64,000 bases of DNA from Stenotrophomonas maltophilia (lineage in GTDB: Bacteria; Pseudomonadota; Gammaproteobacteria; Xanthomonadales; Xanthomonadaceae): contig DEVL01000003.1 of the NCBI GenBank assembly GCA_002363385.1, positions 1,427,020 through 1,491,019 of the forward strand, written 5' to 3'. The translations under genes and the position numbers were made by a program. Shown piece by piece: positions 8,761-18,081 of this stretch. Position 1 is the stretch's first letter; each line of letters opens with the position of its first letter. The notes under the pieces were generated by a model that saw nothing but the letters and a program-made list of their open reading frames with translations, was not told the DNA's origin and searched no databases.

Positions 8761-8947
8761 GATAATGGCGTGGACGGACGTCGCAAGGGCGTCCGTCGCA
8801 CGCGATGCGACGGCCCCGGCCGATCGTACCGGCAGGCGCCGGTATCCCCAGCTCATCCACTGTTTATCCACAGGGTTGTGCATGGCTGCGGGGCTCGCCG
8901 CGTGCCTACCATGTCCCACGCCTCACACTGCAGGAAGTACGTCCCCC
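8761..8947 (+). promoter_or_regulatory. dnaB leader with a perfect DnaA box and two competing hairpins
   Basis: A GATAAT -10-like box at 8761-8766 could start a leader of about 175 nt. Within it, hairpin A pairs GACGGACG (8773-8780) with CGTCCGTC (8790-8797) and hairpin B pairs CCGTCGCA (8793-8800) with TGCGACGG (8806-8813). They share CCGTC, so only one can form at a time. TTATCCACA at 8864-8872 is a perfect DnaA box (consensus TTATNCACA). Control of dnaB by DnaA or by the leader fold is inference. Confidence 0.45.
8864..8872 (+). promoter_or_regulatory. DnaA box
   Basis: TTATCCACA matches the high-affinity DnaA recognition sequence at all nine positions. It lies 75 bp before the dnaB start codon. 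A single isolated box is more likely a regulatory or titration site than an origin. Confidence 0.6.
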
Positions 8948-10372
8948 ATGTCCGCCCGTTCTGGCTTCCGTTCCGACCGCAAAGACCGCGGTGACCGCTT
9001 TGATCGCGATGAGATGCGCATCGACGCCCTGCGCGTGCCGCCGCATTCGATCGAGGCCGAACAGGCGGTGCTGGGCGGGCTGATGCTGGCCCCGGAGAGC
9101 TATGACCGGGTCAACGACCAGCTGACCGAAACCGACTTCTACCGCCGCGATCACCAGATGATCTACCGCGCGATCCGCGAGCTGTCCGAACGCGATCGCC
9201 CGTTCGATGCGGTGACCTTGGGCGAGTGGTTCGAATCGCAGGGCAAGATGGAGCTGGTCGGCGATGGCGCGTACCTGATCGAGCTGGCCAGCACCACGCC
9301 GTCGGCCGCCAACATCAGTGCCTACGCGGAGATCGTGCGTGACAAGGCGGTGCTGCGTCAGCTGATCCAGGTCGGCACCGACATCGTCAATGATGGCTTC
9401 CAGCCAGAGGGCCGCGAGAGCAGCGAGCTGCTCTCGGCAGCGGAAAAATCCGTGTTCGCGATCGCCGAGCAGGGCGCACGCGGCCGTACCGATTTCGTGG
9501 CGATGCCCGGTGCGCTGAAAGACGCCTTCGAAGAGCTGCGCAACCGCTTCGAGAACGGCGGCAACATCACCGGCCTGCCGACCGGCTACACCGATTTCGA
9601 TGCGATGACCGCCGGCCTGCAGCCGACCGATCTGATCATCCTGGCCGCGCGCCCGGCCATGGGTAAAACCACGCTGGCGCTGAACATCGCCGAGTACGCC
9701 GCGATCAAGTCCAAGAAGGGCGTGGCGGTGTTCTCGATGGAAATGTCGGCCTCGCAGCTGGCGATGCGTCTGATTTCCTCCAACGGCCGCATCAACGCCC
9801 AGCGCCTGCGTACCGGCCAGCTGGAAGATGAGGACTGGAGCCGGGTGACCGGTGCGATCCGGATGCTGAAGGAGACCAAGATCTTCATCGACGATACGCC
9901 TGGCGTGTCGCCGGAGATCCTGCGCTCCAAGTGCCGCCGCCTCAAGCGCGAGCACGACCTGGGCCTGATCGTCATCGACTACCTGCAGCTGATGAGCGTG
10001 CCGGGCAACAGCGAAAACCGCGCGACCGAAATCTCGGAAATCTCGCGTTCGTTGAAGGGCCTGGCGAAGGAGCTCAACGTGCCGGTCATCGCGCTCTCAC
10101 AGCTCAACCGCTCGCTGGAAACGCGTACCGACAAGCGCCCGGTGATGGCCGATCTTCGCGAATCCGGCGCTATCGAGCAGGATGCGGACATGATCGTGTT
10201 CATCTACCGCGACGACTATTACAACAAGGAAACCTCGCCGGACAAGGGCCTGGCCGAGATCATCATCGGCAAGCATCGAGGCGGCCCGACCGGCTCGTGC
10301 AAGCTCAAATTCTTCGGTGAGTACACCCGGTTCGACAACCTGTCGCACGATTCGGTGGGTTCGTTCGAGTAA
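8948..10372 (+). CDS. dnaB: replicative DNA helicase DnaB
   Basis: A 474-residue hexameric helicase that unwinds the replication fork 5' to 3'. The N-terminal primase-interacting domain starts near residue 33 (VPPHSIEAEQAVLGGLML). The RecA-like domain carries Walker A ARPAMGKTTLALN (about residue 235), the VFSMEMSASQLAMRL element, and Walker B LIVIDYLQLM (about 340), followed by LSQLNRSLETR and the arginine-finger region. The length is right (E. coli 471). A longer in-frame reading from 8765 exists, but its first 61 residues have no DnaB similarity. AGGAAG about 10 bases before the chosen ATG supports this start. Confidence 0.97.
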   Translation: MSARSGFRSDRKDRGDRFDRDEMRIDALRVPPHSIEAEQAVLGGLMLAPESYDRVNDQLTETDFYRRDHQMIYRAIRELSERDRPFDAVTLGEWFESQGKMELVGDGAYLIELASTTPSAANISAYAEIVRDKAVLRQLIQVGTDIVNDGFQPEGRESSELLSAAEKSVFAIAEQGARGRTDFVAMPGALKDAFEELRNRFENGGNITGLPTGYTDFDAMTAGLQPTDLIILAARPAMGKTTLALNIAEYAAIKSKKGVAVFSMEMSASQLAMRLISSNGRINAQRLRTGQLEDEDWSRVTGAIRMLKETKIFIDDTPGVSPEILRSKCRRLKREHDLGLIVIDYLQLMSVPGNSENRATEISEISRSLKGLAKELNVPVIALSQLNRSLETRTDKRPVMADLRESGAIEQDADMIVFIYRDDYYNKETSPDKGLAEIIIGKHRGGPTGSCKLKFFGEYTRFDNLSHDSVGSFE

Positions 10373-10481
10373 GGCGTTTCATCGGCATATTCCCGGCTTC
10401 GTCGCAAACCCGTTGCAGCGCACCCGTGCAGGGCGCGATGGTGGTCTCGGGGCGGCGGGGTGCCGCCAATGGAGACTGACG

Positions 10482-10694
10482 ATGAAGACCCTGTTCGCGC
10501 TGGGCGTGTGGTGCCTGCTGTTCGTGCTGTGCTGGCCGCTGGCGATCCTGGCCCTGGTGGCGTGGCCGTTCGTGTGGCTGTTGAGCCTGCCGTTCCGGCT
10601 GGTCGGCATCACCTTCTCGGCGCTGTTTGCCTTCCTGGGGGCGCTGTTCATGCTGCCGGCCCGCGTGCTGGGTGGCCGTGCGGTGGTGGCATGA
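10482..10694 (+). CDS. small two-helix membrane protein
   Basis: A 70-residue, almost wholly hydrophobic protein with two long membrane segments (about residues 4-34 and 40-62), separated by a short Pro/Arg turn (LPFRLVG). GGAG lies 7 bases upstream. The stop codon overlaps the start of the following secreted-protein gene (ATGA), so the two are translationally coupled. No family recognised. Confidence 0.7.
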   Translation: MKTLFALGVWCLLFVLCWPLAILALVAWPFVWLLSLPFRLVGITFSALFAFLGALFMLPARVLGGRAVVA

Positions 10695-10954
10695 AGGCGC
10701 TGCTCCTGGTTGCCCTGGCGGCGCTGGCCGGCCCGGCATTGGCGCAGTCGCCGGCACCGTCCTCGGCGTGGCTGGAGCGCCAGCAGACGGCCGCTGCCGA
10801 TGAGGCGGATGCGGCCGGGTCGATGTCTACGAAAGCGCCCGAGGCCAAGGAGCGCTGTAGGGTCCTGAAGCAATGGAAGGTGGAGGACACCGTGGTCAAG
10901 CATCGCGTCTGTGACGACCCGCCCAAGCCGGTGGCGCCAGCCAAGCAAGGCTAA
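10691..10954 (+). CDS. small exported protein with two cysteines
   Basis: An 87-residue protein with a textbook cleavable signal peptide (MKALLLVALAALAGPALAQ, cleavage after ALA). The mature chain is about 69 residues, charged, with two cysteines (ERCRVLKQW and HRVCDDPPKP) that could form a disulfide in the periplasm. It starts inside the stop codon of the upstream two-helix protein. No family recognised. The coupling suggests a membrane/periplasm pair. Confidence 0.65.
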   Translation: MKALLLVALAALAGPALAQSPAPSSAWLERQQTAAADEADAAGSMSTKAPEAKERCRVLKQWKVEDTVVKHRVCDDPPKPVAPAKQG

Positions 10955-11229
10955 CGCCTGTAGAGCCGAGCCCATGCTCGGCTGAGGTTCGCAACGGCCA
11001 GCCGAGTATGCGGCCCTACAAAGTCGCCGGGGAAGTGGAACAGGGATTGGCCCGGCATGCTGTAGCGGATCCTGATCTGGTTGGCGCCAAGCGGGCTCAC
11101 TTCAACCGGTTGCACCGACGCTCTGCGGTAGTCGCCTTCCATCAGTTCGGCTGCGCAGGCCAGCAGTGGAGCAAATGCTGCCATCGACATCACCGCAGCG
11201 GCGCGCGACGTGCGGGCGAGGGGAATCAA
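10951..11229 (-). CDS. hypothetical exported protein whose C-terminus runs into a REP element
   Basis: A possible 92-residue protein with a signal-like start (RAAAVMSMAAFAPLLACAAE) and a short beta-rich body (NQIRIRYSMPGQSLFHFPGD). The last 20 or so codons and the stop lie in a GTAG-type inverted repeat (10960-11019), so the natural C-terminus may have been replaced by repeat insertion. The end overlaps by 4 bp the convergent small exported-protein gene. It may be a real short gene or a decaying fragment. Confidence 0.4.
   Translation of the reverse strand: MIPLARTSRAAAVMSMAAFAPLLACAAELMEGDYRRASVQPVEVSPLGANQIRIRYSMPGQSLFHFPGDFVGPHTRLAVANLSRAWARLYRR
10960..11019. repeat. paired GTAG-type REP element (SMAG-like)
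   Basis: Two facing units: GTAG followed by a GCCGAGC-CCAT-GCTCGGC hairpin, then, 14 bases on, an inverted unit ending GGCCCTAC. The GTAG head plus imperfect palindrome is the pattern of Stenotrophomonas SMAG REPs. Confidence 0.65.
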
Positions 11230-11318
11230 ACGAATGGACTTTCCTTCCTTGGTCAGATGCCTTGATCATTGAACCGCAGTATTGCAGGGTCAAGACACGC
11301 GACGCTGTTGCAGGCAAC

Positions 11319-11345
11319 AAAAAACCCCGCCGAGGCGGGGTTTTT
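11319..11345 (-). terminator. bidirectional intrinsic terminator of the sucAB-lpdA operon
   Basis: CCCCGCC and GGCGGGG form the stem, with an A-run on one side (11319-11324) and five Ts on the other (11341-11345), so it works from either strand. It lies about 50 bases beyond the lpdA stop codon. Confidence 0.8.
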
Positions 11346-11354
11346 CGTCTGCAG

Positions 11355-11383
11355 GTGTGTGCCGGCCAATGGTCGGCACACAC
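11355..11383. repeat. REP-like hairpin next to the lpdA end
   Basis: A 13-bp near-perfect stem: GTGTGTGCCGGCC pairs with GGTCGGCACACAC around an AAT loop. Its core, GTGCCGGCC-N-GGTCGGCAC, is shared with other REP units in this window (43959-43979, 44327-44406). Confidence 0.6.
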
Positions 11384-11394
11384 CCGGATACAGC

Positions 11395-12831
11395 TCAGTT
11401 CGCCTTGTGGATCGCGCGCTTGCTGACGGCCATCGCGGCGTCATGCACCACTTCGGACAGCGACGGGTGGGCGTGGCAGATGCGCGCCAAGTCGTCGGCC
11501 GAACCACTGAACTCCATGGTCAGCACGCCTTCGTGCACCAGCTCGGAGACGTTCGCGCCGACCAGGTGCATGCCCAGGATGCGGTCGGTCTCAGCATGTG
11601 CCAGGACCTTCACGAAACCCGACGGCTCGATCATCGCCACGGCACGGCCGTTGGCGGCGAACGGGAAGCTGCCCGCCTTGTACGGGATGCCTTCGTCCTT
11701 GAGCTGCTGCTCGGTCTTGCCGACCCAGGCCAGCTCCGGCTCGGTGTAGATGACCCACGGGATGGTGTCGAAGTTGACGTGGCCCGGCAGGCCTGCGATC
11801 AGCTCGGCCACGGCGATGCCTTCTTCGAAGCCCTTGTGCGCCAGCATCGGGCCGCGCACGCAGTCACCGACCGCCCAGACGCCAGCGACGCCGGTGTGGC
11901 AGTGCGCGTCCACTTCGATCTGGCCACGCTCGTTGATCTTGACGCCGGTGCCCTCGGCCAGCAGGCCCTTGGTGGCGGCGCGACGGCCAACGGCCACCAG
12001 CAGCTTGTCCACGATCAGGTTCTTCTCGCCTTCACCATCGGTGTAGGTGAGCGCGACTTCCTTCTTCTTGCCCTTGCCGGTCACCTCGGCCTTGGAGACC
12101 TTGGCGCCCAGGCGGATGTCCAGACCCTGCTTCTTGAATTCCTTCAAGGCGGTCTTGGCCACTTCGGCATCGGCCGCGGCCAGGAAGTCCGGCAGCGCTT
12201 CCAGGATGGTCACTTCCGAGCCCAGGCGCTTCCAGACGCTGCCCAGTTCCAGGCCGATCACGCCGGCACCGATCACGGCCAGGCGGGCCGGCACTTCGGT
12301 GAAGTCCAGGCCGCCGACGTTGTCGACGATGGTCTCGCCGTCGAACTTGGCGAACGGCAGTTCGATCGAATCCGAACCGGCGGCGATGATGACGTTGGTG
12401 CCCTTCAGCTCGACTTCCGAACCGTCGTGCTGCTTCACCTTGACGATGTTGCCCGGCTGCAGCTCACCGAAACCGTAGTACGCGGTGACCTTGTTCGCCT
12501 TGAACAGCATGGCGATGCCGCCGGTGAACTGCTTGACGATCTTGTCCTTGCGGCCAACCATCGCCTCGACGTCCATCTTGGCGTCCTTGAAGCTGATGCC
12601 GTGGTCGCCAAAGATGTGGCCCATGTTCCAGAACTGACGCGAGGAATCCAGCAGCGCCTTGGACGGGATGCAGCCCACGCGCAGGCAGGTGCCGCCCAGG
12701 GCCGGCTTGCCGTCCTTGCCCAGCGCAGCGTCGATGCAGGCGGTCTTCAGACCCAGCTGCGCGGCGCGGATGGCGGCATGGTAGCCGGCCGGACCGGCAC
12801 CGATGACGACGACGTCGAATTGTTCAGCCAT
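11395..12831 (-). CDS. lpdA: dihydrolipoyl dehydrogenase (E3)
   Basis: A 478-residue flavoprotein disulfide reductase that reoxidises the lipoyl group of E2 and passes electrons to NAD+. The FAD-binding GAGPAGYHAA motif is near residue 12 and the redox disulfide sits in GGTCLRVGCIPSKALL. A second dinucleotide fold (VIGAGVIGLELGSVW) is near residue 183, and the active-site His-Glu pair is in CHAHPSLSEVVHDAA at the C-terminus. The start MAEQFDVVVIG was chosen; an upstream in-frame extension is the antisense of nothing recognisable and lacks homology. It is last in sucA-sucB-lpdA and is probably the E3 shared with other complexes. Confidence 0.96.
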   Translation of the reverse strand: MAEQFDVVVIGAGPAGYHAAIRAAQLGLKTACIDAALGKDGKPALGGTCLRVGCIPSKALLDSSRQFWNMGHIFGDHGISFKDAKMDVEAMVGRKDKIVKQFTGGIAMLFKANKVTAYYGFGELQPGNIVKVKQHDGSEVELKGTNVIIAAGSDSIELPFAKFDGETIVDNVGGLDFTEVPARLAVIGAGVIGLELGSVWKRLGSEVTILEALPDFLAAADAEVAKTALKEFKKQGLDIRLGAKVSKAEVTGKGKKKEVALTYTDGEGEKNLIVDKLLVAVGRRAATKGLLAEGTGVKINERGQIEVDAHCHTGVAGVWAVGDCVRGPMLAHKGFEEGIAVAELIAGLPGHVNFDTIPWVIYTEPELAWVGKTEQQLKDEGIPYKAGSFPFAANGRAVAMIEPSGFVKVLAHAETDRILGMHLVGANVSELVHEGVLTMEFSGSADDLARICHAHPSLSEVVHDAAMAVSKRAIHKAN

Positions 12832-12858
12832 TGAGATATTCCTTGTTTCTTTACCAGA

Positions 12859-12884
12859 ACCCCTCCGCGCAGGCGCGGAGGGGT
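12859..12884 (-). repeat. 12-bp perfect hairpin between sucB and lpdA
   Basis: ACCCCTCCGCGC pairs perfectly with GCGCGGAGGGGT around a 2-base loop, 8 bases after the sucB stop in the sense of transcription. TTCTGG rather than a U-run follows. It is therefore more likely an mRNA processing or stability element, or a partial terminator that sets the E2:E3 ratio. Confidence 0.6.
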
Positions 12885-12892
12885 GGGAGGTC

Positions 12893-14095
12893 TTACAGGC
12901 CGAACAGCATGCGGCCCGGGTTTTCCAGCTGGTTCTTGATGTCCACCAGGAACTGGACCGAGTCCTTGCCATCGATGATGCGGTGATCGTAGGACAGCGC
13001 CAGGTACATCATCGGCGCGATCACGACCTGGCCGTTCTGGGCGATCGGACGCTCCTTGATGGCGTGCATGCCCAGGATGGCGCTCTGCGGCGGGTTGATG
13101 ATCGGGGTCGACAGCAGCGAGCCGAAGGTGCCGCCGTTGGTCACCGTGAAGGTGCCGCCCTGCAGTTCTTCCAGGCTCAGCTTGCCGTCACGGGCCTTCT
13201 TGGCGTAGTCGGCGATGGTCTTTTCGATGTCGGCGAACGACATGCGCTCGACGTTGCGCAGCACCGGGGTCACCAGACCCTTCTCGGTCGACACGGCGAT
13301 CGAGATGTCCGAGTAGCCGTGATAGATGATGTCGTCACCATCGATCGAGGCATTGACCAGCGGGAAGCGCTGCAGCGCGTTGGCGGCGGCCTTCACGAAG
13401 AAGCTCATGAAGCCCAGCTTGATGCCGTGGGCCTTGACGAACTCGTCCTGCAGCTCCTTGCGCGCGGCCGAGACCTTGGACAGGTCGACCTCGTTGAAGG
13501 TGGTCAGCATCGCAGTGCCGTTCTTGGACTGCATCAGTCGCTCGGCGATGCGCTTGCGGATGCGGGTCATCGGCACGCGCTCTTCCGGACGTGCGCCACC
13601 GGACTTGCCGGCGCCACCGTTGCGGGCGAAGTTGACGATGTCTTCCTTGGTCACCGCGCCGCGGCGGCCGGTGCCGTCCACGTCGGCCGGGTTCACGCCT
13701 TCGGTGATGGCGGTGAAGCGGGCGCCCGGGGGCAGGGAGTCGGCAGCGGACTTGGCGGCCGGTGCCGGCGCTGCGGCAGCGGCCGGAGCAGCCGCCTTGG
13801 CCGGTGCAGCCTCGGCCTTCTTCTCTTCCGCGGCCGGAGCCGGGGCATCGGCCACGGCGCCTTCTTCGATGATCGCCACAACCTGGCTGGAGGTCACGGT
13901 GGCGCCCACCTCGAACTTGATCTCCTTCAGCACGCCGTCGACCGGCGACGGCACTTCCAGGACGACCTTGTCGGTTTCCAGATCAAGCAGGTTTTCATCG
14001 CGCTTGACGGCATCGCCGACCTTCTTGTGCCAGGTGGCGATGGTGCCGTCGGCGACGGATTCGGGCAGTACCGGGGCTTTGACTTCGGTGGCCAT
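12893..14095 (-). CDS. sucB: dihydrolipoyllysine-residue succinyltransferase (E2 of 2-oxoglutarate dehydrogenase)
   Basis: A 400-residue E2. One lipoyl domain comes first (residues about 3-77, lipoyl-lysine in [13 protein letters not shown]). An Ala/Pro/Lys-rich flexible linker follows (about 80-115), then a short peripheral-subunit-binding segment and the CAT-like catalytic domain ending with the HxxxD active site ([16 protein letters not shown]). The transferase region [19 protein letters not shown] is typical of SucB. It forms the core of the TCA-cycle complex. It follows sucA by 43 bases. Confidence 0.97.
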   Translation of the reverse strand: MATEVKAPVLPESVADGTIATWHKKVGDAVKRDENLLDLETDKVVLEVPSPVDGVLKEIKFEVGATVTSSQVVAIIEEGAVADAPAPAAEEKKAEAAPAKAAAPAAAAAPAPAAKSAADSLPPGARFTAITEGVNPADVDGTGRRGAVTKEDIVNFARNGGAGKSGGARPEERVPMTRIRKRIAERLMQSKNGTAMLTTFNEVDLSKVSAARKELQDEFVKAHGIKLGFMSFFVKAAANALQRFPLVNASIDGDDIIYHGYSDISIAVSTEKGLVTPVLRNVERMSFADIEKTIADYAKKARDGKLSLEELQGGTFTVTNGGTFGSLLSTPIINPPQSAILGMHAIKERPIAQNGQVVIAPMMYLALSYDHRIIDGKDSVQFLVDIKNQLENPGRMLFGL

Positions 14096-14138
14096 GCGGG
14101 AGCTTCCTGGTTTGTCTTTTCTAGAATGAGGGGGAGAG

Positions 14139-16973
14139 TTATTCAGCGACCGAGTCGTTGAACGTGTTGACCAGGGCATCGGCGATCAGCTTCTGCTGTT
14201 CGATGATGTGGTCAGCCATGTGTCCAGCGGCCGGCGATGCCGAACGGGCGCGACCTGCGTAATGGATGCTCTGGCCATCGGCCAGGCACGCCTGCAGGTG
14301 GTGACGGATCTGGTACCAGGCACCCTGGTTCTGCGGTTCTTCCTGACACCACACCACATCGGCCGCCTTGCCGTACTTCTTCAGCTCTGCTGCCAGTGCC
14401 ACGCGCGGGAACGGATACAGCTGTTCAACGCGGATGATGGCGACATCGTCCTGGCCACGCTTGGTCTGGTCTTCCAGCAGGTCGTAGTAGACCTTGCCCG
14501 AGCACAGCACCACGCGCTTGACCTTCTTGGTGTCTGCGTTGGCATCGCCGATCAGGTGCTGGAACTCGCCGTTGGCCAGCTCTTCCAGGGTCGACACGGC
14601 CAGCTTGTGGCGCAGCAGCGACTTGGGCGACATCACGATCAGCGGCTTGCGGGTGGTCATGCGCATCTGGCGACGCAGCATGTGGTACGCCTGCGCCGGG
14701 GTCGACGGCACGCACACCAGCATGTTCTCCAGCGCGCACAGCTGCAGGAAACGCTCCAGACGCGCGGAGCTGTGCTCCGGGCCCTGGCCTTCGTAACCGT
14801 GCGGCAGCAGCAGGGTCAGGCCGGTGATACGGCCCCACTTGGCTTCGCCGGCAGCAATGAACTGATCGATCACGACCTGGGCGCCGTTGGCGAAGTCGCC
14901 GAACTGGCCTTCCCAGATGCACAGGGTGTTCGGATCGGTGGTGGAGAAGCCGTACTCATAGGCCATCACCGCTTCTTCGCTGAGCAGCGAATCGATGATG
15001 GTGGCCTGTTCCGGCGACTCGACCAGCTGGCGCAGCGGCAGGTAATAGTTGTCGGTCTTCTGGTCGTGCAAAATCGCGTGGCGGTGCGTGAACGTACCGC
15101 GGCCCACGTCCTGGCCGACCAGGCGCAGGTTGTTGCCTTCGTCGAGGATCGTGGCGTAGGCCAGGTTCTCGGCAAAGCCCCAGTCGCCCGGGATCTCGCC
15201 GGCGGCCATCTTGCGGCGGTCGTCATAAACCTTGGCCACGCGCGAGTGCAGTTCCACGCCTTCGGGAACGGTGTTGATGATCTGCGCCAGCTGCTTGACC
15301 TTCTCCATGCCGACAGCGGTGCAGACCGCGTCGGAGAGCTTGCCGTTGAGCAGCTTGGGCCAATCCACGTACATCTTGCTGGTGGCCGGGGTCTTTTCGA
15401 CCTGGGCCAGCTCGGTGGTGACTTCACCGGCATCGAGCTTGTTGCGGTAGGCATCGACCAGCGCCTTGCCGCCGCCGGCTTCGATCACGCCGGCCGCTTC
15501 CAGCGCCGCGGCGTACAGCTCGCGGGTGGTCTGGTGCTTGCGGATGACCTGGTACATCAGCGGCTGGGTGATCGCCGGTTCGTCGGCTTCGTTATGGCCC
15601 CAACGGCGGTAGCACATCAGATCGATGACCACGTCCTTGGCGAACTTCTGGCGGAACTCGAACGCCAGCTGGGCAGCAAACACCACGGCTTCCGGATCGT
15701 CGCCGTTCACGTGCAGCACCGGGGCGGCGATCATCTTGGCCACATCAGTGGCGTAGCGCGTGGAGCGCGTATCCAGCGGGTTGGAGGTGGTGAAACCAAC
15801 CTGGTTGTTGACCACGATGTGCACCGTGCCACCGACGGCGAAGCCGCGGGCCTGGGACATCTGGAACAGCTCCATCACCACGCCCTGGCCGGAGAAGGCC
15901 GCGTCGCCGTGGATCAGGATCGGCATCACCTGCTTGCGGGCGGTATCGCCACGGCGTTCCTGGCGCGAGCGCACGCTGCCGGCCACGACCGGGTCGGCAA
16001 TTTCCAGGTGCGACGGGTTGAACGCCAGCGCCAGGTGGACGGCGCCACCCGGGGTGGAGACGTCGGCCGAGAAGCCCATGTGGTACTTCACGTCGCCGGC
16101 GGAGGCGTGGTCGTCGTGTTCGAACTTGCCTTCGAACTCGTCGAACAGCTTGCGCGGGCTCTTGCCGAGGGTGTTGACCAGCACGTTCAGGCGGCCGCGG
16201 TGGGCCATGCCGATCACCACGTCCTTGACGCCATCCTTGCCGGCGTCACGGATGATGGTGTCCATCATCGGGATCAGCGAGTCGCCGCCTTCCAGCGAGA
16301 AGCGCTTCTGGCCGACGTACTTGGTGTGTAGGTAGCGCTCCAGACCCTCGGCAGCCGTCAGGCGCTCCAGGGTGCGGCGCTGGGTATCGGCATCCAGGTT
16401 GTAGCTGCCACCGGCCAGTTCCAGGCGCTGGTACAGCCACTGGCGCTGCTCGACCTCGGAGATGTGCATGAACTCCGCACCGATCGAGCCGGTGTAGGTC
16501 TTCTTCAGGCGCTCCAGCAGATCGTGCAGTTTCATGCGCGGCTGGCCGGCGACGCCGCCGGTGCTGAACTCACTGCCCAGGTCGCTTTCCGACAGGCTGT
16601 GGAACGGCAGGCCCAGATCCGGCGGATTGGTCGGCGCGGTCAGGCTCAACGGGTCCAGGCGGGCGGCCATGTGGCCACGCGAACGGTAGGCTGTGATCAG
16701 GCGACCGACATTGCGCTCGCGCTCGTCGCCGGCACCGGCGGCGGCCGTGCCGCTCTTGACGGCATTCCTGGCGGCGTCGGCAATGTGGGCGATGACGGCC
16801 GAATGCGGAATATCACCGGCTTCGCGGCCCTGGAAGCCGTCGAAGTAGGTCTTCCATTTGGGATCGACACTGTCCGGAGAAACGAGGTACTGCTCGTACA
16901 GATCCTCGATATAGGAGGCGTTGCCGCCGGCGAGCTGCGAAGATTGCGCAAACTGCTTCAGTTGATTGTCCAC
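14139..16973 (-). CDS. sucA: 2-oxoglutarate dehydrogenase E1
   Basis: A 944-residue TPP enzyme that decarboxylates 2-oxoglutarate in the TCA cycle. The N-terminal tail ([20 protein letters not shown]) binds E2/E3. The catalytic core has [18 protein letters not shown] and the TPP/Mg motif [14 protein letters not shown]. The C-terminal half has [19 protein letters not shown] chose the GTG at 16971-16973 because the family start [13 protein letters not shown] begins there and the resulting length matches relatives. No strong Shine-Dalgarno is seen, and in-frame codons run on upstream to 17189 without homology. Confidence 0.95.
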   Translation of the reverse strand: MDNQLKQFAQSSQLAGGNASYIEDLYEQYLVSPDSVDPKWKTYFDGFQGREAGDIPHSAVIAHIADAARNAVKSGTAAAGAGDERERNVGRLITAYRSRGHMAARLDPLSLTAPTNPPDLGLPFHSLSESDLGSEFSTGGVAGQPRMKLHDLLERLKKTYTGSIGAEFMHISEVEQRQWLYQRLELAGGSYNLDADTQRRTLERLTAAEGLERYLHTKYVGQKRFSLEGGDSLIPMMDTIIRDAGKDGVKDVVIGMAHRGRLNVLVNTLGKSPRKLFDEFEGKFEHDDHASAGDVKYHMGFSADVSTPGGAVHLALAFNPSHLEIADPVVAGSVRSRQERRGDTARKQVMPILIHGDAAFSGQGVVMELFQMSQARGFAVGGTVHIVVNNQVGFTTSNPLDTRSTRYATDVAKMIAAPVLHVNGDDPEAVVFAAQLAFEFRQKFAKDVVIDLMCYRRWGHNEADEPAITQPLMYQVIRKHQTTRELYAAALEAAGVIEAGGGKALVDAYRNKLDAGEVTTELAQVEKTPATSKMYVDWPKLLNGKLSDAVCTAVGMEKVKQLAQIINTVPEGVELHSRVAKVYDDRRKMAAGEIPGDWGFAENLAYATILDEGNNLRLVGQDVGRGTFTHRHAILHDQKTDNYYLPLRQLVESPEQATIIDSLLSEEAVMAYEYGFSTTDPNTLCIWEGQFGDFANGAQVVIDQFIAAGEAKWGRITGLTLLLPHGYEGQGPEHSSARLERFLQLCALENMLVCVPSTPAQAYHMLRRQMRMTTRKPLIVMSPKSLLRHKLAVSTLEELANGEFQHLIGDANADTKKVKRVVLCSGKVYYDLLEDQTKRGQDDVAIIRVEQLYPFPRVALAAELKKYGKAADVVWCQEEPQNQGAWYQIRHHLQACLADGQSIHYAGRARSASPAAGHMADHIIEQQKLIADALVNTFNDSVAE

Positions 16974-17158
16974 GATGGAGAGTCGGATTCGCTTGTGGGG
17001 TAAGGCTTCGATGATCCGGCAGGGAAAAGTGAATAGCCCTGCGCGGGCGGTATCTAACACCCCAAATTGTACCCCCATCGAGACAGGAAGGGGCACCGTA
17101 CGGTCCAGTGCGGGGCCTGCGGTGTCATTCCCAGACAGGTTCGGGACCGGGGTGTGAG
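16974..17158 (-). promoter_or_regulatory. promoter region of sucA-sucB-lpdA
   Basis: This is the 185-bp gap upstream of sucA. On the reverse strand a TACAAT -10-like box lies at 17066-17071, about 95 bases before the GTG. I could not find a convincing -35 at 16-18 bp, so this may be an activator-dependent promoter. No clear palindrome is evident. Confidence 0.3.
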
Positions 17159-18067
17159 CTACAGCCCGAGCGCGCGCAGCTCGCTGCAATCACGCGAACG
17201 TTCCCATACGCGCTGCAAACCGTCCTGCAACGGTCGCGAACGTGCCGGTTGGGCCAGCCCCGCCTCTCCCTCGACGCGATGCCCGCTACTACGAAAGTAG
17301 TAGTCGCCCGCGTCATTGAGCACGCAGGCAGAAGCGACGGCACGGTCGATGGGATCGCTCACCTCGCGCACCCGGAAGACGCTCGGCAGGCGCTGCAGCA
17401 GGCTCAGTACCGGCGAGCTGGCCTGACGGATGGCGGCGCTGTCGTGGACGATCAGCCAGGCCTGTTTGTCGTGGCGGGCAGTGGCGTAGCGGCGCAGGGC
17501 CTCCAGAACCGGCGGTGCATCGAGCAGGCCGGGGTCGAGCTGGCGGCTGTGGATCCACAGCTGGCGTCGGGCACGGTGGACCAGGGCAGCGGTGATCGCC
17601 ACCGCCTCGTCGGCACGGTCGATGGCGACCGCGCCGGTCAGCGCCAGCCGCATGTGCTGGTGAGCGATGCCGGCCTCCTGGAAGACCTCTCCCTCCGGCA
17701 GGAAGCCCTGCCGGGTGTAGAACACGCGGGCCGGCAACTGCGCATGCAGCCCGACCTCGCGCCAGCCACGGGCCCGGGCCTGATCGATCAGGGCCTGCAG
17801 CAGGGCGTCGCCGACGCCTTTGCCACGCCATGCCGCAAGCACCGCCATGCGGCCGATCCGGCCATCGGGGGTGAGCCGGCCGGCACCGATCGGCGTTCCA
17901 TCGGTGTCCCGGGCAAGCACGTGCACGCTCAGGGGGTCGAGCGCGTCGATCTCCAGTTCTGCCGGCACCTGCTGTTCGTCGACGAACACGGCGAACCGCA
18001 CCCGGTGCAGCGCGGCGTGCTGCGCCGGGTAATCGACCACGTCAACCTGGAAACCAAGGGCGGCCAT
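17159..18067 (-). CDS. GNAT acetyltransferase fused to an uncharacterised C-terminal domain
   Basis: A 302-residue two-domain protein. Residues about 1-145 are an ElaA-like GNAT: VRFAVFVDEQQVPAELEID, the acetyl-CoA loop WRGKGVGDALLQAL and the YTRQGFLPEGEVF end strand. Residues about 150-302 form a separate alpha/beta unit (RRQLWIHSRQLDPGLLD, WLIVHDSAAIRQASSPVL, YYFRSSGHRVEGEAGLA), which resembles the DUF7931-type C-terminal domain found on proteobacterial GNATs. Substrates unknown. It is followed upstream in transcription by the ribosomal oxygenase gene (14-bp gap), suggesting one operon. Confidence 0.8.
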   Translation of the reverse strand: MAALGFQVDVVDYPAQHAALHRVRFAVFVDEQQVPAELEIDALDPLSVHVLARDTDGTPIGAGRLTPDGRIGRMAVLAAWRGKGVGDALLQALIDQARARGWREVGLHAQLPARVFYTRQGFLPEGEVFQEAGIAHQHMRLALTGAVAIDRADEAVAITAALVHRARRQLWIHSRQLDPGLLDAPPVLEALRRYATARHDKQAWLIVHDSAAIRQASSPVLSLLQRLPSVFRVREVSDPIDRAVASACVLNDAGDYYFRSSGHRVEGEAGLAQPARSRPLQDGLQRVWERSRDCSELRALGL

Positions 18068-18081
18068 GGCGGGTGGGCGGA

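Noticed and set aside
8734..8947. Chromosomal replication origin at the DnaA box before dnaB
   Set aside because: There is only one good DnaA box, no AT-rich unwinding element and no dnaA/dnaN nearby. A regulatory site is simpler.
8765..8947. N-terminal extension of DnaB
   Set aside because: The frame is open but the 61 codons have no similarity to DnaB and include the leader hairpins and DnaA box; the later ATG has a Shine-Dalgarno and gives the normal length.
13730..13850. Ala/Pro-rich low-complexity tract as a repeat element
   Set aside because: It is the normal flexible linker of the SucB E2 protein.
14208..16331. Open reading frame of 707 codons on the plus strand
   Set aside because: Antisense to sucA.
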